Positions 15,437 to 24,606 of a stretch of DNA of 64,000 nucleotides are shown in pieces. Numbering within the stretch: position 1 is the first letter of the stretch; the number at the start of each line of letters is the position of its first letter. This DNA comes from Lysobacterales bacterium. Lineage in GTDB: Bacteria > Pseudomonadota > Gammaproteobacteria > Xanthomonadales > Xanthomonadaceae. Location of the stretch: contig JAEKKX010000006.1 of NCBI GenBank assembly GCA_019510125.1, positions 372,001-436,000 of the forward strand, given 5' to 3'. Both the position numbers and the translations under genes were made by a program. The notes under the pieces are model-generated. The model had not been told where the DNA came from, did no database searches, and worked only from the letters and a program-made list of their open reading frames with translations.

Positions 15437-16384
15437 ATGGGTCCGTTCATCGGTTTCGTGCTCGTCGTCGTCGGCGTCATCATCTTCTTCAAGGCCGTGC
15501 GCATGGTGCCGCAGGGCTACGAGTGGACGGTCGAGCGGTTCGGCAAGTACACCCACACCATGACCCCGGGGCTGCACTTCCTGATCCCGATCTTTTACGG
15601 GGTGGGCCGCAAGATCAACATGATGGAACAGGTGATGGACGTCCCCAGCCAGGACGTGATCACCAAGGACAACGCCGTGGTCAAGGTCGACGGCGTGGTC
15701 TACTTCCAGGTGCTGGACGCGGCCAAGGCCGCCTACGAGGTCGCCCAGCTCGAGGTCGCCATCCTCAACCTGGTGATGACCAACATCCGCACCGCGATCG
15801 GTTCGATGGACCTCGACGAGTCGCTGTCCAAGCGCGACGAGATCAACGCCAAGGTGCTGACCGCGGTCGACCACGCCACCCATCCGTGGGGGGTGAAGGT
15901 CAACCGCATCGAGCTCAAGGACATCCAGCCGCCGCGCGACCTGGTCGCCTCGATGCAGCAGCAGAAGATGGCCGAGCAGAACAAGCGCGCCGCGATCCTC
16001 GAGGCCGAGGGCGTGCGCCAGTCGGCGGTGCTCCGCGCCGAGGGCGAGAAGCAGTCGGCGATCCTGGAGGCCGACGGCAAGCGCGAGGCCGCGTTCCGCG
16101 AGGCCGAGGCCCGCGAGCGCCTCGCGCAGGCCGAGGCCAAGGCGACGCAGATGGTGTCCGACGCCATCGCCAGCGGCAACGTCAACGCCATCAACTACTT
16201 CATCGCCCAGAAGTACATCGAGGCGTTCAAGGCCCTGGCCGAGGCGCCGAACCAGAAGTTCATCATGATGCCGATGGAGTCCAGCGGCGTGCTCGGCTCG
16301 CTCGCCGGCATCACCGAACTGGCGAAGGAGGCGCTGGCCCACCAGCAGGCCGGCAAGCCGCCGTCGATGCCGCGCAAGGACTGA
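15437..16384 (+). CDS. SPFH/stomatin-like membrane protein (QmcA type)
   Basis: A 315-residue protein anchored by an N-terminal helix (GPFIGFVLVVVGVIIFF). It is followed by an SPFH/Band-7 domain (about 25-190) with PQGYEWTVERFGKYTHTMTP and KVDGVVYFQVLDAAKAAYEV. A long charged helix rich in Glu, Ala and Lys (about 190-260) mediates oligomerisation. Bacterial QmcA-type proteins form large rings in the inner membrane and often pair with NfeD proteins and the FtsH protease. GGGAGGG precedes the ATG at 15437. The NfeD gene starts 3 nt after its stop, giving the classic SPFH-NfeD operon. Earlier in-frame codons belong to the opposite-strand sigma gene. Confidence 0.93.
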   Translation: MGPFIGFVLVVVGVIIFFKAVRMVPQGYEWTVERFGKYTHTMTPGLHFLIPIFYGVGRKINMMEQVMDVPSQDVITKDNAVVKVDGVVYFQVLDAAKAAYEVAQLEVAILNLVMTNIRTAIGSMDLDESLSKRDEINAKVLTAVDHATHPWGVKVNRIELKDIQPPRDLVASMQQQKMAEQNKRAAILEAEGVRQSAVLRAEGEKQSAILEADGKREAAFREAEARERLAQAEAKATQMVSDAIASGNVNAINYFIAQKYIEAFKALAEAPNQKFIMMPMESSGVLGSLAGITELAKEALAHQQAGKPPSMPRKD

Positions 16385-16387
16385 ACC

Positions 16388-16861
16388 ATGGACCTCGGCG
16401 GCTTCGAGATCGGCGGCTTCCGGATCAGCACCGACGTTTTCGGCTGGGCGGTGGTCGCGCTGCTGCTGGTCGGCATGGAAGTGCTGGCGCCGGGCGCGTT
16501 CATGCTGTGGCTGGCGTTCGCCGCCGGCGCGATGATGGTCATCGTCTGGCTGATCCCGGGGCTGCCGTTCCTGGCCCAGGCGGTGCTGTTCGTGGCGCTG
16601 GGTTTCGCCTCGGTGCTGGCCTACCGCAAGTACTACCGCAGCCGCCTGGAAACGCCGAGCGACCAGCCCGCGCTCAACCGCCGCGCCGCGCAACTGGTCG
16701 GCCGCATCGTGCCGCTGGAGCGCGCGATCGAGCGCGGCACCGGCCGCGTGCAGATCGCCGACGCCTACTGGGAGGTCAGCGGTCCCGACCTGCCGGCCGG
16801 CGCCAGCGTGCGCATCGTCGGCGCCGACGGCATGACCCTGAAAGTGGAAGCGGTGGACTGA
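16388..16861 (+). CDS. NfeD-like membrane protein
   Basis: A 157-residue protein with two or three transmembrane helices in the first 85 residues (FGWAVVALLLVGMEVLAPGA, MLWLAFAAGAMMVIVWLIPG). A C-terminal soluble OB-fold domain of about 60 residues follows (QLVGRIVPLERAIERGTGRV, ending in WEVSGPDLPAGASVRIVGAD). This is the short NfeD form without the serine protease domain, and it partners SPFH proteins. It directly follows the SPFH gene with only three bases between. Confidence 0.9.
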   Translation: MDLGGFEIGGFRISTDVFGWAVVALLLVGMEVLAPGAFMLWLAFAAGAMMVIVWLIPGLPFLAQAVLFVALGFASVLAYRKYYRSRLETPSDQPALNRRAAQLVGRIVPLERAIERGTGRVQIADAYWEVSGPDLPAGASVRIVGADGMTLKVEAVD

Positions 16862-16910
16862 CGTGCAGCCCACCCGCTTCCGCGACGAACGCAGACCGAG
16901 GAGCGTCCCG

Positions 16911-17558
16911 ATGTCCCTGTCGAAGCTTGCCCGTCCCGGGTTCCCGATCGGCCTGTGCGCCGTCCTGTTCGCGCTGTCGGCCTGCGATCGCGCGCCGGCG
17001 CCCGAGGCGGCGACGCCCGCGCCGGAGGCCGCGCCTGCGCCTGCGCCGACGACCGCACCGGCGCCCGCCGCCGCCGCGCCCGCGGCGACGCCTGCGCCGA
17101 TGAGCGCCGCCGCCGCCGCGCTGATCGGCCAGATCGTGCCGCCGTATCCCGACGGCCTGGCCGAGATCGGCGGCGGCTGCGTGCCCGGCGCCGAAGGCTA
17201 CGAACACGTCTGCGACTTCGGCATCGCGATGCTCGGCAGCGGCGCCGCCGACGGCCAGGCGGCGATGGCCCGCTACGTCATCGCCTCGCGCAAGGCCGAG
17301 CCCGCCGGCAAGGATCCGCGCTGGGAGGTGCTCGACGCCGTCGACGCTCCGGCGATGCAGCCGGGCGACCAGCTCCAGCTCGGCGGCTGCAAGCTCGACG
17401 GCAAGGACGCGGCCGGGCTGATCGCCGCGGTGCGCTACGGCGCGCAGGAGCAGAGCAGCGACCTGCGCTGGGTGCGCCGCTTCGACACCGACGCCGGCAA
17501 GCTGGTCGAGGTCGAAGCCTCGCGCGTGAGCTGCGCGAATCCCGCCGCCGGCGTCTGA
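16911..17558 (+). CDS. Hypothetical lipoprotein
   Basis: A 215-residue predicted lipoprotein. The signal peptide ends in LFALSAC, with the lipidated Cys at about residue 25. Then comes a 40-residue Ala/Pro-rich spacer (repeated [20 protein letters not shown]) and a globular domain of about 140 residues with four cysteines ([26 protein letters not shown] and a C-terminal RVSCANP) that probably form disulfides. GAGGAG lies before the ATG at 16911. I do not recognise the globular domain. It is downstream of the SPFH-NfeD pair on the same strand with a 49-nt gap, so cotranscription is possible. Confidence 0.75.
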   Translation: MSLSKLARPGFPIGLCAVLFALSACDRAPAPEAATPAPEAAPAPAPTTAPAPAAAAPAATPAPMSAAAAALIGQIVPPYPDGLAEIGGGCVPGAEGYEHVCDFGIAMLGSGAADGQAAMARYVIASRKAEPAGKDPRWEVLDAVDAPAMQPGDQLQLGGCKLDGKDAAGLIAAVRYGAQEQSSDLRWVRRFDTDAGKLVEVEASRVSCANPAAGV

Positions 17559-17614
17559 CCCGCGGCTGCGGCGGCGGCTTGCGATCGCGGCTTCCGACGG
17601 CATTCTCCGCACCC

Positions 17615-17645
17615 TTGCGTATCCTCGGGCCCGGTCTGGGATAAT
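17615..17645 (+). promoter_or_regulatory. Candidate promoter for gcvT
   Basis: TTGCGT at 17615-17620 and GATAAT at 17640-17645 are separated by 19 nt. A start site near 17650 would place the ATG at 17674 inside the transcript and would exclude the upstream ATG at 17644 as the start. No glycine riboswitch pattern is visible in this short leader. Confidence 0.5.
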
Positions 17646-17673
17646 GCAGGACTTTCCGCAGCCGGCGCCCGCA

Positions 17674-18774
17674 ATGACGCAGAAGACCATCCTCAACGAC
17701 GCCCACCGCGCCCTCGGCGCGAAGATGGTCGACTTCGGCGGCTGGGACATGCCGCTGAGCTACGGCTCGCAGATCGACGAGCACCACCAGGTGCGCCGCG
17801 ACGCCGGCATGTTCGACGTCTCGCACATGACCGTGGTCGACCTGCGCGGCGCCCGCGTGCGCGAGTTCCTGCGCCGTCTGGTCGCCAACGCGGTGGACAA
17901 GCTGCAGAAGCCGGGCAAGGCGCTCTACACCTGCATGCTGAACGACCGCGGCGGCGTCATCGACGACCTGATCGTCTACTTCCTCGCCGAGGACTTCTTC
18001 CGCCTGGTGGTCAACGCCGCGACCCGCGACAAGGACCTCGCCTGGATCTCGGCGCAGGCCGCGCCGTTCGGCGTCGAGGTGACCGAGCGTCCCGAACTGG
18101 CGATGATCGCCGTGCAGGGCCCGAACGCCCGCGCGAAGGTGCTGGACCTGCTGTCGGCCGACACCGCGCCGGCGGCGGCGAAGATCACCCGCTTCGCCGC
18201 GACCGAGGCGGTCACCCGCGACGGCATCCCGCTGTTCCTCGCCCGCACCGGCTACACCGGCGAGGACGGCTTCGAGATCGTGGTGCCGCAGGACCGCGCG
18301 GTCGCGCTGTGGGACGCGCTGCTGGCCGCCGGCGTGAAGCCGGCCGGCCTCGGCGCGCGCGACACGCTGCGCCTGGAGGCGGGCATGAACCTCTACGGCC
18401 AGGACATGGACGAGGACGTGACCCCCTACGAGGCGGCGCTCGCGTGGACCGTGTCGCTGGACGCCGGCCGCGACTTCACCGGCCGCGCCGCGCTGGAGGC
18501 GCAGCAGGCGGCCGGCGTGCCGCGGCGGATGATCGGCCTGGTGATGGACGAGAAGGGCGTGCTGCGCCACGGCCAGGCGGTGCGCACCGCCGCCGGCGAC
18601 GGCGAGATCCTCTCCGGCACCTTCTCGCCGACCCTCGGCAAGGCGATCGCGTTCGCGCGCGTCCCCGCCGGCGACCTCGGCGCGGTCCGCGTCGACATCC
18701 GCGGACGCGACGTGCCCGTGCGCGTCGTCAAGTTTCCGTTCGTCCGCGACGGCAAGGCGCAGGAAGGCATTTGA
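17674..18774 (+). CDS. gcvT: Glycine cleavage system T protein (aminomethyltransferase)
   Basis: A 366-residue tetrahydrofolate-dependent aminomethyltransferase. It takes the aminomethyl group from lipoyl-GcvH and releases ammonia and methylene-THF. Signature segments are [14 protein letters not shown] at the N-terminus, [12 protein letters not shown], the THF-binding [13 protein letters not shown], and [19 protein letters not shown] with the catalytic Asp region. The length is typical (about 365). The ATG at 17674 was chosen because the upstream ATG at 17644 overlaps the likely -10 box. gcvH follows 67 nt downstream on the same strand; gcvP is not in the window. Confidence 0.96.
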   Translation: MTQKTILNDAHRALGAKMVDFGGWDMPLSYGSQIDEHHQVRRDAGMFDVSHMTVVDLRGARVREFLRRLVANAVDKLQKPGKALYTCMLNDRGGVIDDLIVYFLAEDFFRLVVNAATRDKDLAWISAQAAPFGVEVTERPELAMIAVQGPNARAKVLDLLSADTAPAAAKITRFAATEAVTRDGIPLFLARTGYTGEDGFEIVVPQDRAVALWDALLAAGVKPAGLGARDTLRLEAGMNLYGQDMDEDVTPYEAALAWTVSLDAGRDFTGRAALEAQQAAGVPRRMIGLVMDEKGVLRHGQAVRTAAGDGEILSGTFSPTLGKAIAFARVPAGDLGAVRVDIRGRDVPVRVVKFPFVRDGKAQEGI

Positions 18775-18841
18775 CCGCCGCCGCCGCGCTTCTAAACTAC
18801 ACCCCTTCCCCCACCGGCAAGCGCCACCTGCGGAGCCCACG

Positions 18842-19237
18842 ATGAGCGAGATTCCCGGCGACCTGAAGTTCATGAAGTCCCACGAGTGGGCCCGCGTCGA
18901 AGGCGACGGCAAGGTCACGGTCGGCATCTCCGACCATGCCCAGGGCCTGCTCGGCGACCTGGTCTATGTCGAGCTGCCGAACGTCGGCGACCGCGTCGAG
19001 GCCGGCAACGCCTGCGCCGTGGTCGAGTCGGTCAAGGCCGCCTCCGACGTCTACGCGCCGGTCAGCGGCACCGTCGTCGCGGTCAACGCCCCGCTGACCG
19101 ACAAGCCCGAAACGATCAACGAGGACGCCTACGGCGAGGGTTGGCTGTTCGTGGTCGAGATCGAGGACACCGACCAGCTCAACGAACTGCTCGGCCCGGA
19201 CGACTACGCCGAGCTGCTCGAGGGCGAGGATCACTGA
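18842..19237 (+). CDS. gcvH: Glycine cleavage system H protein (lipoyl carrier)
   Basis: A 131-residue lipoyl-domain protein that shuttles the aminomethyl group between GcvP, GcvT and the dehydrogenase. Lys65 in [13 protein letters not shown] is the lipoylation site. [11 protein letters not shown] at the start and [17 protein letters not shown] near the end are family hallmarks. Its length is normal. It forms an operon with gcvT. CGGAG lies before the ATG, and a strong terminator follows at 19276-19303. Confidence 0.97.
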   Translation: MSEIPGDLKFMKSHEWARVEGDGKVTVGISDHAQGLLGDLVYVELPNVGDRVEAGNACAVVESVKAASDVYAPVSGTVVAVNAPLTDKPETINEDAYGEGWLFVVEIEDTDQLNELLGPDDYAELLEGEDH

Positions 19238-19275
19238 TCGCGTCCGCGCGTCGCCGCGCGCCCGAGCGAACGAGA

Positions 19276-19303
19276 GCCGTCCGCATCCGCGGGCGGCTTT
19301 TTT
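19276..19303 (+). terminator. Terminator of gcvTH
   Basis: Stem GCCGTCCGC / GCGGGCGGC (9 bp, one G-U pair, loop ATCC) is followed by six T residues. It starts 38 nt after the gcvH stop codon. Confidence 0.88.
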
Positions 19304-19734
19304 CTTGTCCGGCGCATCGGCTTGTGGTCGTCGCGGCGCCGGCGGACGCCGCGAACGCGCGATCGGACGGCGTCGCCGAGGCGTGCCGATGCGCGCGCGA
19401 CGCCATTTCCGGTCGCGCAACGTTCGCGCAAATCCGCGCATTCGGGCTTGTGCGACGCGAAATCCGGACCGCTTCGACCAACGTCGCACGACGCGCTTTC
19501 GCCGCCCTTCATCCGCGCCGCGCGGCGCCGGCGCGATCCGTCCGGCGCGACGCGCGACGTCGTCGCGCATCCGGATCGCGGAAACAAAACCGCTGAAAAA
19601 AAGCGCTTTCGCCCAAACGCCGTCGCGCACCGCGCGGCGCCGTCGCGGCGCGCGTCGTGCGCCTTGCGCGACGCCGGGCGCGTCGCGCGATCCGCGACCG
19701 CGACGCGCGCCGGAATTTTTTTCGCGTCGGGGTG
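19304..19734. other. Long non-coding stretch upstream of the histone-like gene
   Basis: About 430 bases without a convincing gene. Open frames exist on both strands, but all are Arg/Ala/Pro-rich low-complexity translations with no ribosome-binding site and no family resemblance. The sequence is unusually rich in GCGC and CGCG runs. It ends in an A/T-rich patch (GGAATTTTTTTCGCG) just before the promoter at 19735. I see no tRNA or known structured RNA in it. Confidence 0.5.
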
Positions 19735-19763
19735 TTGACAGTGGAAAAAACCGTGATTAGGTT
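19735..19763 (+). promoter_or_regulatory. Strong sigma-70 promoter
   Basis: TTGACA at 19735-19740 and TAGGTT at 19758-19763 are spaced by exactly 17 nt, with an A-tract in the spacer. Transcription would start near 19770. The next well-supported gene on this strand is the histone-like gene at 20179, so the transcript would carry a ~400-nt leader. Confidence 0.7.
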
Positions 19764-19769
19764 TCGCCC

Positions 19770-20178
19770 CAAGTATCGCCTGCGCGGAAGTGAGTGAGTC
19801 CCTCCAAGACGAAAACGCGAAGCACAACTCGAACTTTCTTCCGGATCGAGGTTCCGGTGGAAACAGGCTTCGTCTCCTCCGCGAAATGTCGTGCCGCCGC
19901 CGGGCCAGTGACCTTCGGGTCCATCCGCCCGCATCCCCAGACCCTCGACCAGGACGGTCCCGGGTTTTCTCCTGTCCAGGGCGGCCTTGCCGTCGCGGAC
20001 GCGAGGCGGTCCGGCGTCGTCATGTCTTTCCCCCGGTCGTCGCGGTCGCGACGCCGGATCGAATCCGTACCGGCTTGCCTTGCGCGCCGGCGGTGGGTGG
20101 CGGGTCCGACTCCCGCGATCCCGTTGTTGTCTGGGCCGCATTACCCGAAGCAAGTCCACTGACGAGGAGAGCCATACC
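19770..20178 (+). ncRNA. Candidate long 5' leader (or separate small RNA) ahead of the histone-like gene
   Basis: This inferred transcribed region lies between the promoter at 19735-19763 and the ATG at 20179. Two GTG-initiated open frames (19790 and 19794) cross it, but their translations change character along their length and match no family I know, so I treat it as non-coding. It contains several GC-rich palindromic segments. The role is unknown; possibilities are a regulatory leader or an independent RNA. A small conserved peptide cannot be excluded. Confidence 0.35.
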
Positions 20179-20562
<384 letters not shown>

Positions 20563-20589
20563 TCGCGTCACCCCGATCTGCTGTACCGA

Positions 20590-20629
20590 ACTCCCTCTCC
20601 GCGTGCCCAGGCGGAGAGGGAGTTTTTTT
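20590..20629 (+). terminator. Strong terminator of the histone-like gene
   Basis: A perfect 13-bp stem (ACTCCCTCTCCGC / GCGGAGAGGGAGT, loop GTGCCCAG) is followed by TTTTTTT. It lies 28 nt after the stop codon. Confidence 0.93.
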
Positions 20630-20809
20630 ATGGGCGGACGCCGGCGGGGCGCGGTTCGGCGTCGTCGCGCCTGCCGTCGCCGATGCTTCGGCGCGACGGC
20701 GATCCGGCCTCCCGCGGGTGACGCACTCCCGTGGGGGCGCTCTCCCCGATGAAGCTCTGCCGGGTGACGTTCTCCCGGATCACGCTCCGGTGGATGACGC
20801 CCGGACGGG

Positions 20810-22279
20810 TTACTCGGGCTTTGCGTTCGAGACCGAGCTTTCGGCGCCGCCGCTGGCGGTGGGCGCATCGGGCAGCTTGGGCAGCCCCTGCGCGTAGAGG
20901 CCTTCCTCCAGCGGCTCGGGCTCGCTGTCCAGCCACTGCTGCGGGGTCAGTCCGATCGCCCGGTCGAGGATGGTCGGCAGCAGCCCGGAGGGCGCGCTGC
21001 TGTTGGCGTTCCAGAGGATGACGACGCCGAGGTCGCGTTCGGGCACCATCGCGATCGTGCCGCGGTAGCCCTGCACCGCGCCGCCGTGGAAGACCACGCG
21101 GTGGCCGGCGTAGTCGAGCACGCGCCAGCCCAGGCCGTAGCCGGCGGCGTTGAGGCGTTCGCGCCGCCACGACGAGCCGCGGGTCTCGGCCGGCGTGTCG
21201 ATCAGCGGCGCATGCAGCGTCGCCAGCAGCGCCGGCGGCAGCACCTCGGGGCGATGCCCGGTCTGCGCGACCAGCCACTGCGCCATGTCGCTGATGCTGG
21301 CGTTGACGCCGGCGGCCGGGGCGACGCGGTAGTAGGTCGGCTTGGGCATCACCGACGACCAGCCGCGGCCGGCGCGCACGTGCGGCTTCGCCCAGCGCGG
21401 GCTGGCGAGGATGCCGTCCAGGCCGTAGCTGGCGTCGCGCATGCCCAGCGGCGTGAAGATGCGGTCGGCGACCCAGCGCTCGAACGGCTCGCCGCTGGCG
21501 CCGCCGACGACGTCGCCGATCAGGCTGTAGGCGACGTTCTGGTAGGCGTAGCATTCGCCGGGCGCGCACTGCATCGGCGTATACGCCATCTTGCGGATCA
21601 GCGAGGGGTATTCGGCGTTGCCCTCGATGTCGCGGTCGAAGCTGTTGTGGCCGAGGCCGACGCGGTGGCTCAGCACCTCGGCGACGGTGAGCTCCAGCGC
21701 GGCGCGCGGTTCGGAGAACTGCAGGGTCGGGTAGTAGTCGACGACCCGGCTGTCCCAGCGCAGGCGGCCCTGGTTGACCAGCAGGCCGGTGGCGGTGGCG
21801 GCGAAGGACTTCGACAGCGAGGCCAGCCGGAACACGGTGTGTTCGTCGACCGGCTCCGGACTGTTCACGTCGGTGACGCCGTAGCCGCGCGCGCTGAGGA
21901 TGCGGCCCTGGTAGACGATCGCCATCGCCAGGCCGGGCACCTTCTGGCCGGCGACGAGGTTCTGGGCGATCGCTTCGAGTTCGGGGACGCTGAAGCTGGT
22001 CGCCAGCGGCATGACCTGCAGCCCGTTGCCCGGGAACACGCGCGCCATCGTCGCGCGCGGCGAGTACACGCTGCTGTTGCCGAGCACAGCGCCGTCGGCG
22101 AGGCTGCTGTCCCAGCGCAGGGGCGTCTGCGCGGAGACGCCGGCGGCCACCGGCAGCAGCAGCGCGGCGAGCCCGGCGGTCAGCGGCAGCAGCGCGAAGC
22201 GTCGGCGCGCGGGGCGCGGCCGTTGCGGGGACCGCGTGGCGGGCCGTGCGGTGTGGCGCTGCCGGGAATCGTCTTTCAT
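20810..22279 (-). CDS. Serine hydrolase of the class C beta-lactamase/EstB family
   Basis: A 489-residue exported enzyme. A twin-Arg-like basic region and hydrophobic stretch (about 23-46, ending AGVSAQ) form the signal. The serine-beta-lactamase-like domain shows Ser154-Leu-Ser-Lys157 in RLASLSKSFAATA. Tyr-Gln-Asn in YAYQNVAYSLIGDV serves as the second motif (Y-x-N), and HGGAVQGYRGT as the third (HxG). The C-terminal ~60 residues extend beyond the core. Family members include esterases, D-aminopeptidases and penicillin-binding-type hydrolases, so the substrate is not assigned and resistance is not implied. I use ATG 22279, preceded by a GGGGG tract; another ATG at 22321 is possible. Confidence 0.87.
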   Translation of the reverse strand: MKDDSRQRHTARPATRSPQRPRPARRRFALLPLTAGLAALLLPVAAGVSAQTPLRWDSSLADGAVLGNSSVYSPRATMARVFPGNGLQVMPLATSFSVPELEAIAQNLVAGQKVPGLAMAIVYQGRILSARGYGVTDVNSPEPVDEHTVFRLASLSKSFAATATGLLVNQGRLRWDSRVVDYYPTLQFSEPRAALELTVAEVLSHRVGLGHNSFDRDIEGNAEYPSLIRKMAYTPMQCAPGECYAYQNVAYSLIGDVVGGASGEPFERWVADRIFTPLGMRDASYGLDGILASPRWAKPHVRAGRGWSSVMPKPTYYRVAPAAGVNASISDMAQWLVAQTGHRPEVLPPALLATLHAPLIDTPAETRGSSWRRERLNAAGYGLGWRVLDYAGHRVVFHGGAVQGYRGTIAMVPERDLGVVILWNANSSAPSGLLPTILDRAIGLTPQQWLDSEPEPLEEGLYAQGLPKLPDAPTASGGAESSVSNAKPE

Positions 22280-22632
22280 CGCATCTGCCCCCTGCGTATG
22301 CTTCGCCTGCGGGTCGGTCATGGTCGTTGTCGCGCCGTCGCTTGCGCCCGCGGATCGCGGACGCGCCCACCGTTCGGTCGGGCCGGCCCTGTCGTCGGGC
22401 CGGTTCGATGCCGGCCTCCGGGCGATCATAGCGTCCCTTCCGCGATTTGCATGAACAAGGGGAAGTTCGATGGTTATTTTGTTGATCCTGCTCGCAATTC
22501 CCGCGGCCGGCATGGCGCGTGCGGCCGGGATCCGCAACTGCAGGCCCCGCGCTCGGGACGCCCGCCGCTTCGCAGGCGCGCCCGCGGCGCCGAACGCGTC
22601 GTGCTGATCCGCTCCCCGTCGTCGTCCCCGGC
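22280..22632. other. Divergent intergenic region with one possible small ORF
   Basis: It separates the serine hydrolase (minus) from the M48 peptidase (plus). A frame at 22470-22607 could encode 45 residues starting MVILLILLAIPAAG, with AAGGGGAAG just before its ATG. Its second half is Arg/Ala-rich and resembles nothing known. It may be a small membrane peptide or an unused frame. No terminator hairpin was found. Confidence 0.3.
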
Positions 22633-24543
22633 ATGAACTTCTTCGATCGCCAGGCCGCCGCGCGCCGGGCTTCGGTCCGGCTGGTGCTGCTGTTCGCGCT
22701 GGCGGTGGCCGGCATCGTGCTCGCGGTCGATTTCGCGGTCTGGCTGGCGTTCGCGGCGAAGGACACTGCCACCCCCGGACAGACCGCCGCGGCGCTGGCG
22801 CTGGCGTCGCTGCTGACCCTCGCGGCGATCTGGCTCGTCTCGCTGCACCGCATCGCCACCCTCCACGGCGGCGGCGAAGCGGTGGCCCGGCAACTGGGCG
22901 GCGTGCCGGTGCCGATGCAGACCACCGACCCGCAGTTGCGCCGGCTGCGCAGCGTGGTCGAGACGATCGCGATCGCCTCCGGCCTGCCGATGCCCAGGCT
23001 GTTCGTGCTCGAACAGGAGTCGGCGATCAACGCCTTCGCCGCCGGCCATGCCCCCGCGGACGCGGCGATCGTGGTCACCCGCGGCGCGCTCGAACGGCTC
23101 GATCGCGACGAACTGCACGGCGTCATCGCGCACGAGGCCAGCCACGTCCTCAACGGCGACATGCGCCTGAACCTGCGCCTGGTCGGGCTGCTGTCGGGCA
23201 TCCTCGCGCCGGCGCTGGCCGGCCGCAGGATCCTCGACCACGCGCGCGCCGCCGGTCACGGCAGGCGGCGCATCGCGGTGCTCGGCGCCGGCGCGGCGGC
23301 GATGGCGTTCGGCGGCCTCGGCCTGCTGTTCGCGCGGATGATCAAGGCCGGCGTCAGCCGCTCGCGCGAACGCGTCGCCGATGCCGAGGCGACGCAGTTC
23401 GCCGGCCGGGCCGCGGGCCTGTCCGGCGCGCTGAAGAAGATCGCCGGCCTGTCCGCCGGATCGCGGCTGGGCCGGCGCGCCGACGCCGAGGACATCGGCC
23501 ACCTGCTGTTCGCCGACGGCGTCGGCCTGCACGGGCTGTTCGCGACCCATCCCGCGCCGCTGCAGCGCATCCGCGCGCTGGAGCCGACGTTCGACGCCGG
23601 CCAGCTCGCCGCGCTGCAGCGACGCTGGGCCGCCGAGCCGCCGGACGGCCTCGCCGAGGACGTGCGCAAGGGGCGGCGCGACGACGGCGGGGCGCTGCCG
23701 GACCGCGAAGCGACCTTCGCGCTGGACCCGGCGGCGATCGCCGCACTGGTGGCGCATCCGGGCGTGGAGGACGTCCGCCGTGCGGACGCGATCGTGGCCG
23801 CGATCCCCGCCGCCGTGCGCGCGCTCGCCGCCGATCGCGACAGCGTGGCGCCGCTGGTCGTCGGCCTGCTGCTGGACGCCGATCCGGCGGTGCGCGCGCG
23901 CCAGCACACCGAGATCGCCGCGCGGCTCGGCCGCGAGGCCGCGGTGCATGCGCAGGCGCTGCGCGACGAACACCTCGAAGCGCTGCATCCGATGCTGCGC
24001 CTGCCGCTGGCGGCGCTGGCCTTCCCGGTGCTGGGCCAGCGTCCGCGCGCGGCGATCGGCCTGGTGCTGGACACCGTCCACGCCGTGGTCAACACCGACG
24101 GCCGCGTCGCGCTGTTCGAATACGCCCTCGGCACGCTGCTGCAGACCCAGATGCACGAGGCGCTGGACCCGACGCGCCACGCGCCCTACGGACGCCTGCG
24201 CGCGGGCGAGGCGCAGGCGCAGGTGGCGACGCTGCTGGCGGTGATCGCCCGCGCCGGCCACCGCGATGCCCACGAAGGCCTGCGCGCCTACCTCGCCGGC
24301 CTGCAGCGGATCTTCCCGGACGCGCACATCGACTACGCGCCGCCGGCGAACGGCGTGCTCGCGCTCGACGACGCGTGGCCGGTGCTCGACGCGCTGGCGC
24401 CGGTGGACCGGCAGCGGCTGGTCGAGGCGATCGCGGTCGTGGTCGGCCACGACGGTCGCGTGTCCGTCGCCGAAGCCGAACTGCTGCGCGCGCTCTGCGG
24501 CCTGCTGCACTGCCCGCTGCCGCCGGTGCTGGAGCGGCGCTGA
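22633..24543 (+). CDS. M48-family membrane zinc metallopeptidase (HtpX-like) with C-terminal helical domain
   Basis: A 636-residue protein. Two transmembrane helices (about 15-40 and 52-72) precede a gluzincin domain with the zinc motif HEASH at residues 167-171 (VIAHEASHVLNGDMRLNLRL). The downstream SRSRERVADAEATQFAG carries the third ligand Glu. Further hydrophobic segments lie between them. The C-terminal third (about 400-636) is a helical domain with TerB-like patterns (NTDGRVALFEYALGTLL and AVVVGHDGRVSVAEAELLRA). M48 proteases with this tail occur in many proteobacteria and are thought to act in membrane-protein quality control. No LemA gene is adjacent. Confidence 0.88.
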   Translation: MNFFDRQAAARRASVRLVLLFALAVAGIVLAVDFAVWLAFAAKDTATPGQTAAALALASLLTLAAIWLVSLHRIATLHGGGEAVARQLGGVPVPMQTTDPQLRRLRSVVETIAIASGLPMPRLFVLEQESAINAFAAGHAPADAAIVVTRGALERLDRDELHGVIAHEASHVLNGDMRLNLRLVGLLSGILAPALAGRRILDHARAAGHGRRRIAVLGAGAAAMAFGGLGLLFARMIKAGVSRSRERVADAEATQFAGRAAGLSGALKKIAGLSAGSRLGRRADAEDIGHLLFADGVGLHGLFATHPAPLQRIRALEPTFDAGQLAALQRRWAAEPPDGLAEDVRKGRRDDGGALPDREATFALDPAAIAALVAHPGVEDVRRADAIVAAIPAAVRALAADRDSVAPLVVGLLLDADPAVRARQHTEIAARLGREAAVHAQALRDEHLEALHPMLRLPLAALAFPVLGQRPRAAIGLVLDTVHAVVNTDGRVALFEYALGTLLQTQMHEALDPTRHAPYGRLRAGEAQAQVATLLAVIARAGHRDAHEGLRAYLAGLQRIFPDAHIDYAPPANGVLALDDAWPVLDALAPVDRQRLVEAIAVVVGHDGRVSVAEAELLRALCGLLHCPLPPVLERR

Positions 24544-24606
24544 GCCGTGGCCGGGCCGTCGCCGGGCCCGCGGGGAACTCGCAGGCGCACCGACTCTCCA
24601 ACCTGC

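Noticed and set aside
20100-20116. T-arm-like hairpin GCGGG-TCCGACT-CCCGC suggesting a tRNA
   Set aside because: The loop lacks the TTC motif, and no acceptor, D- or anticodon arm can be built around it.
20810-22279. Serine hydrolase considered as an antibiotic-resistance beta-lactamase
   Set aside because: The SxxK/YxN/HxG set is shared by esterases and peptidases of the same fold; context and sequence give no support for AmpC-type resistance.
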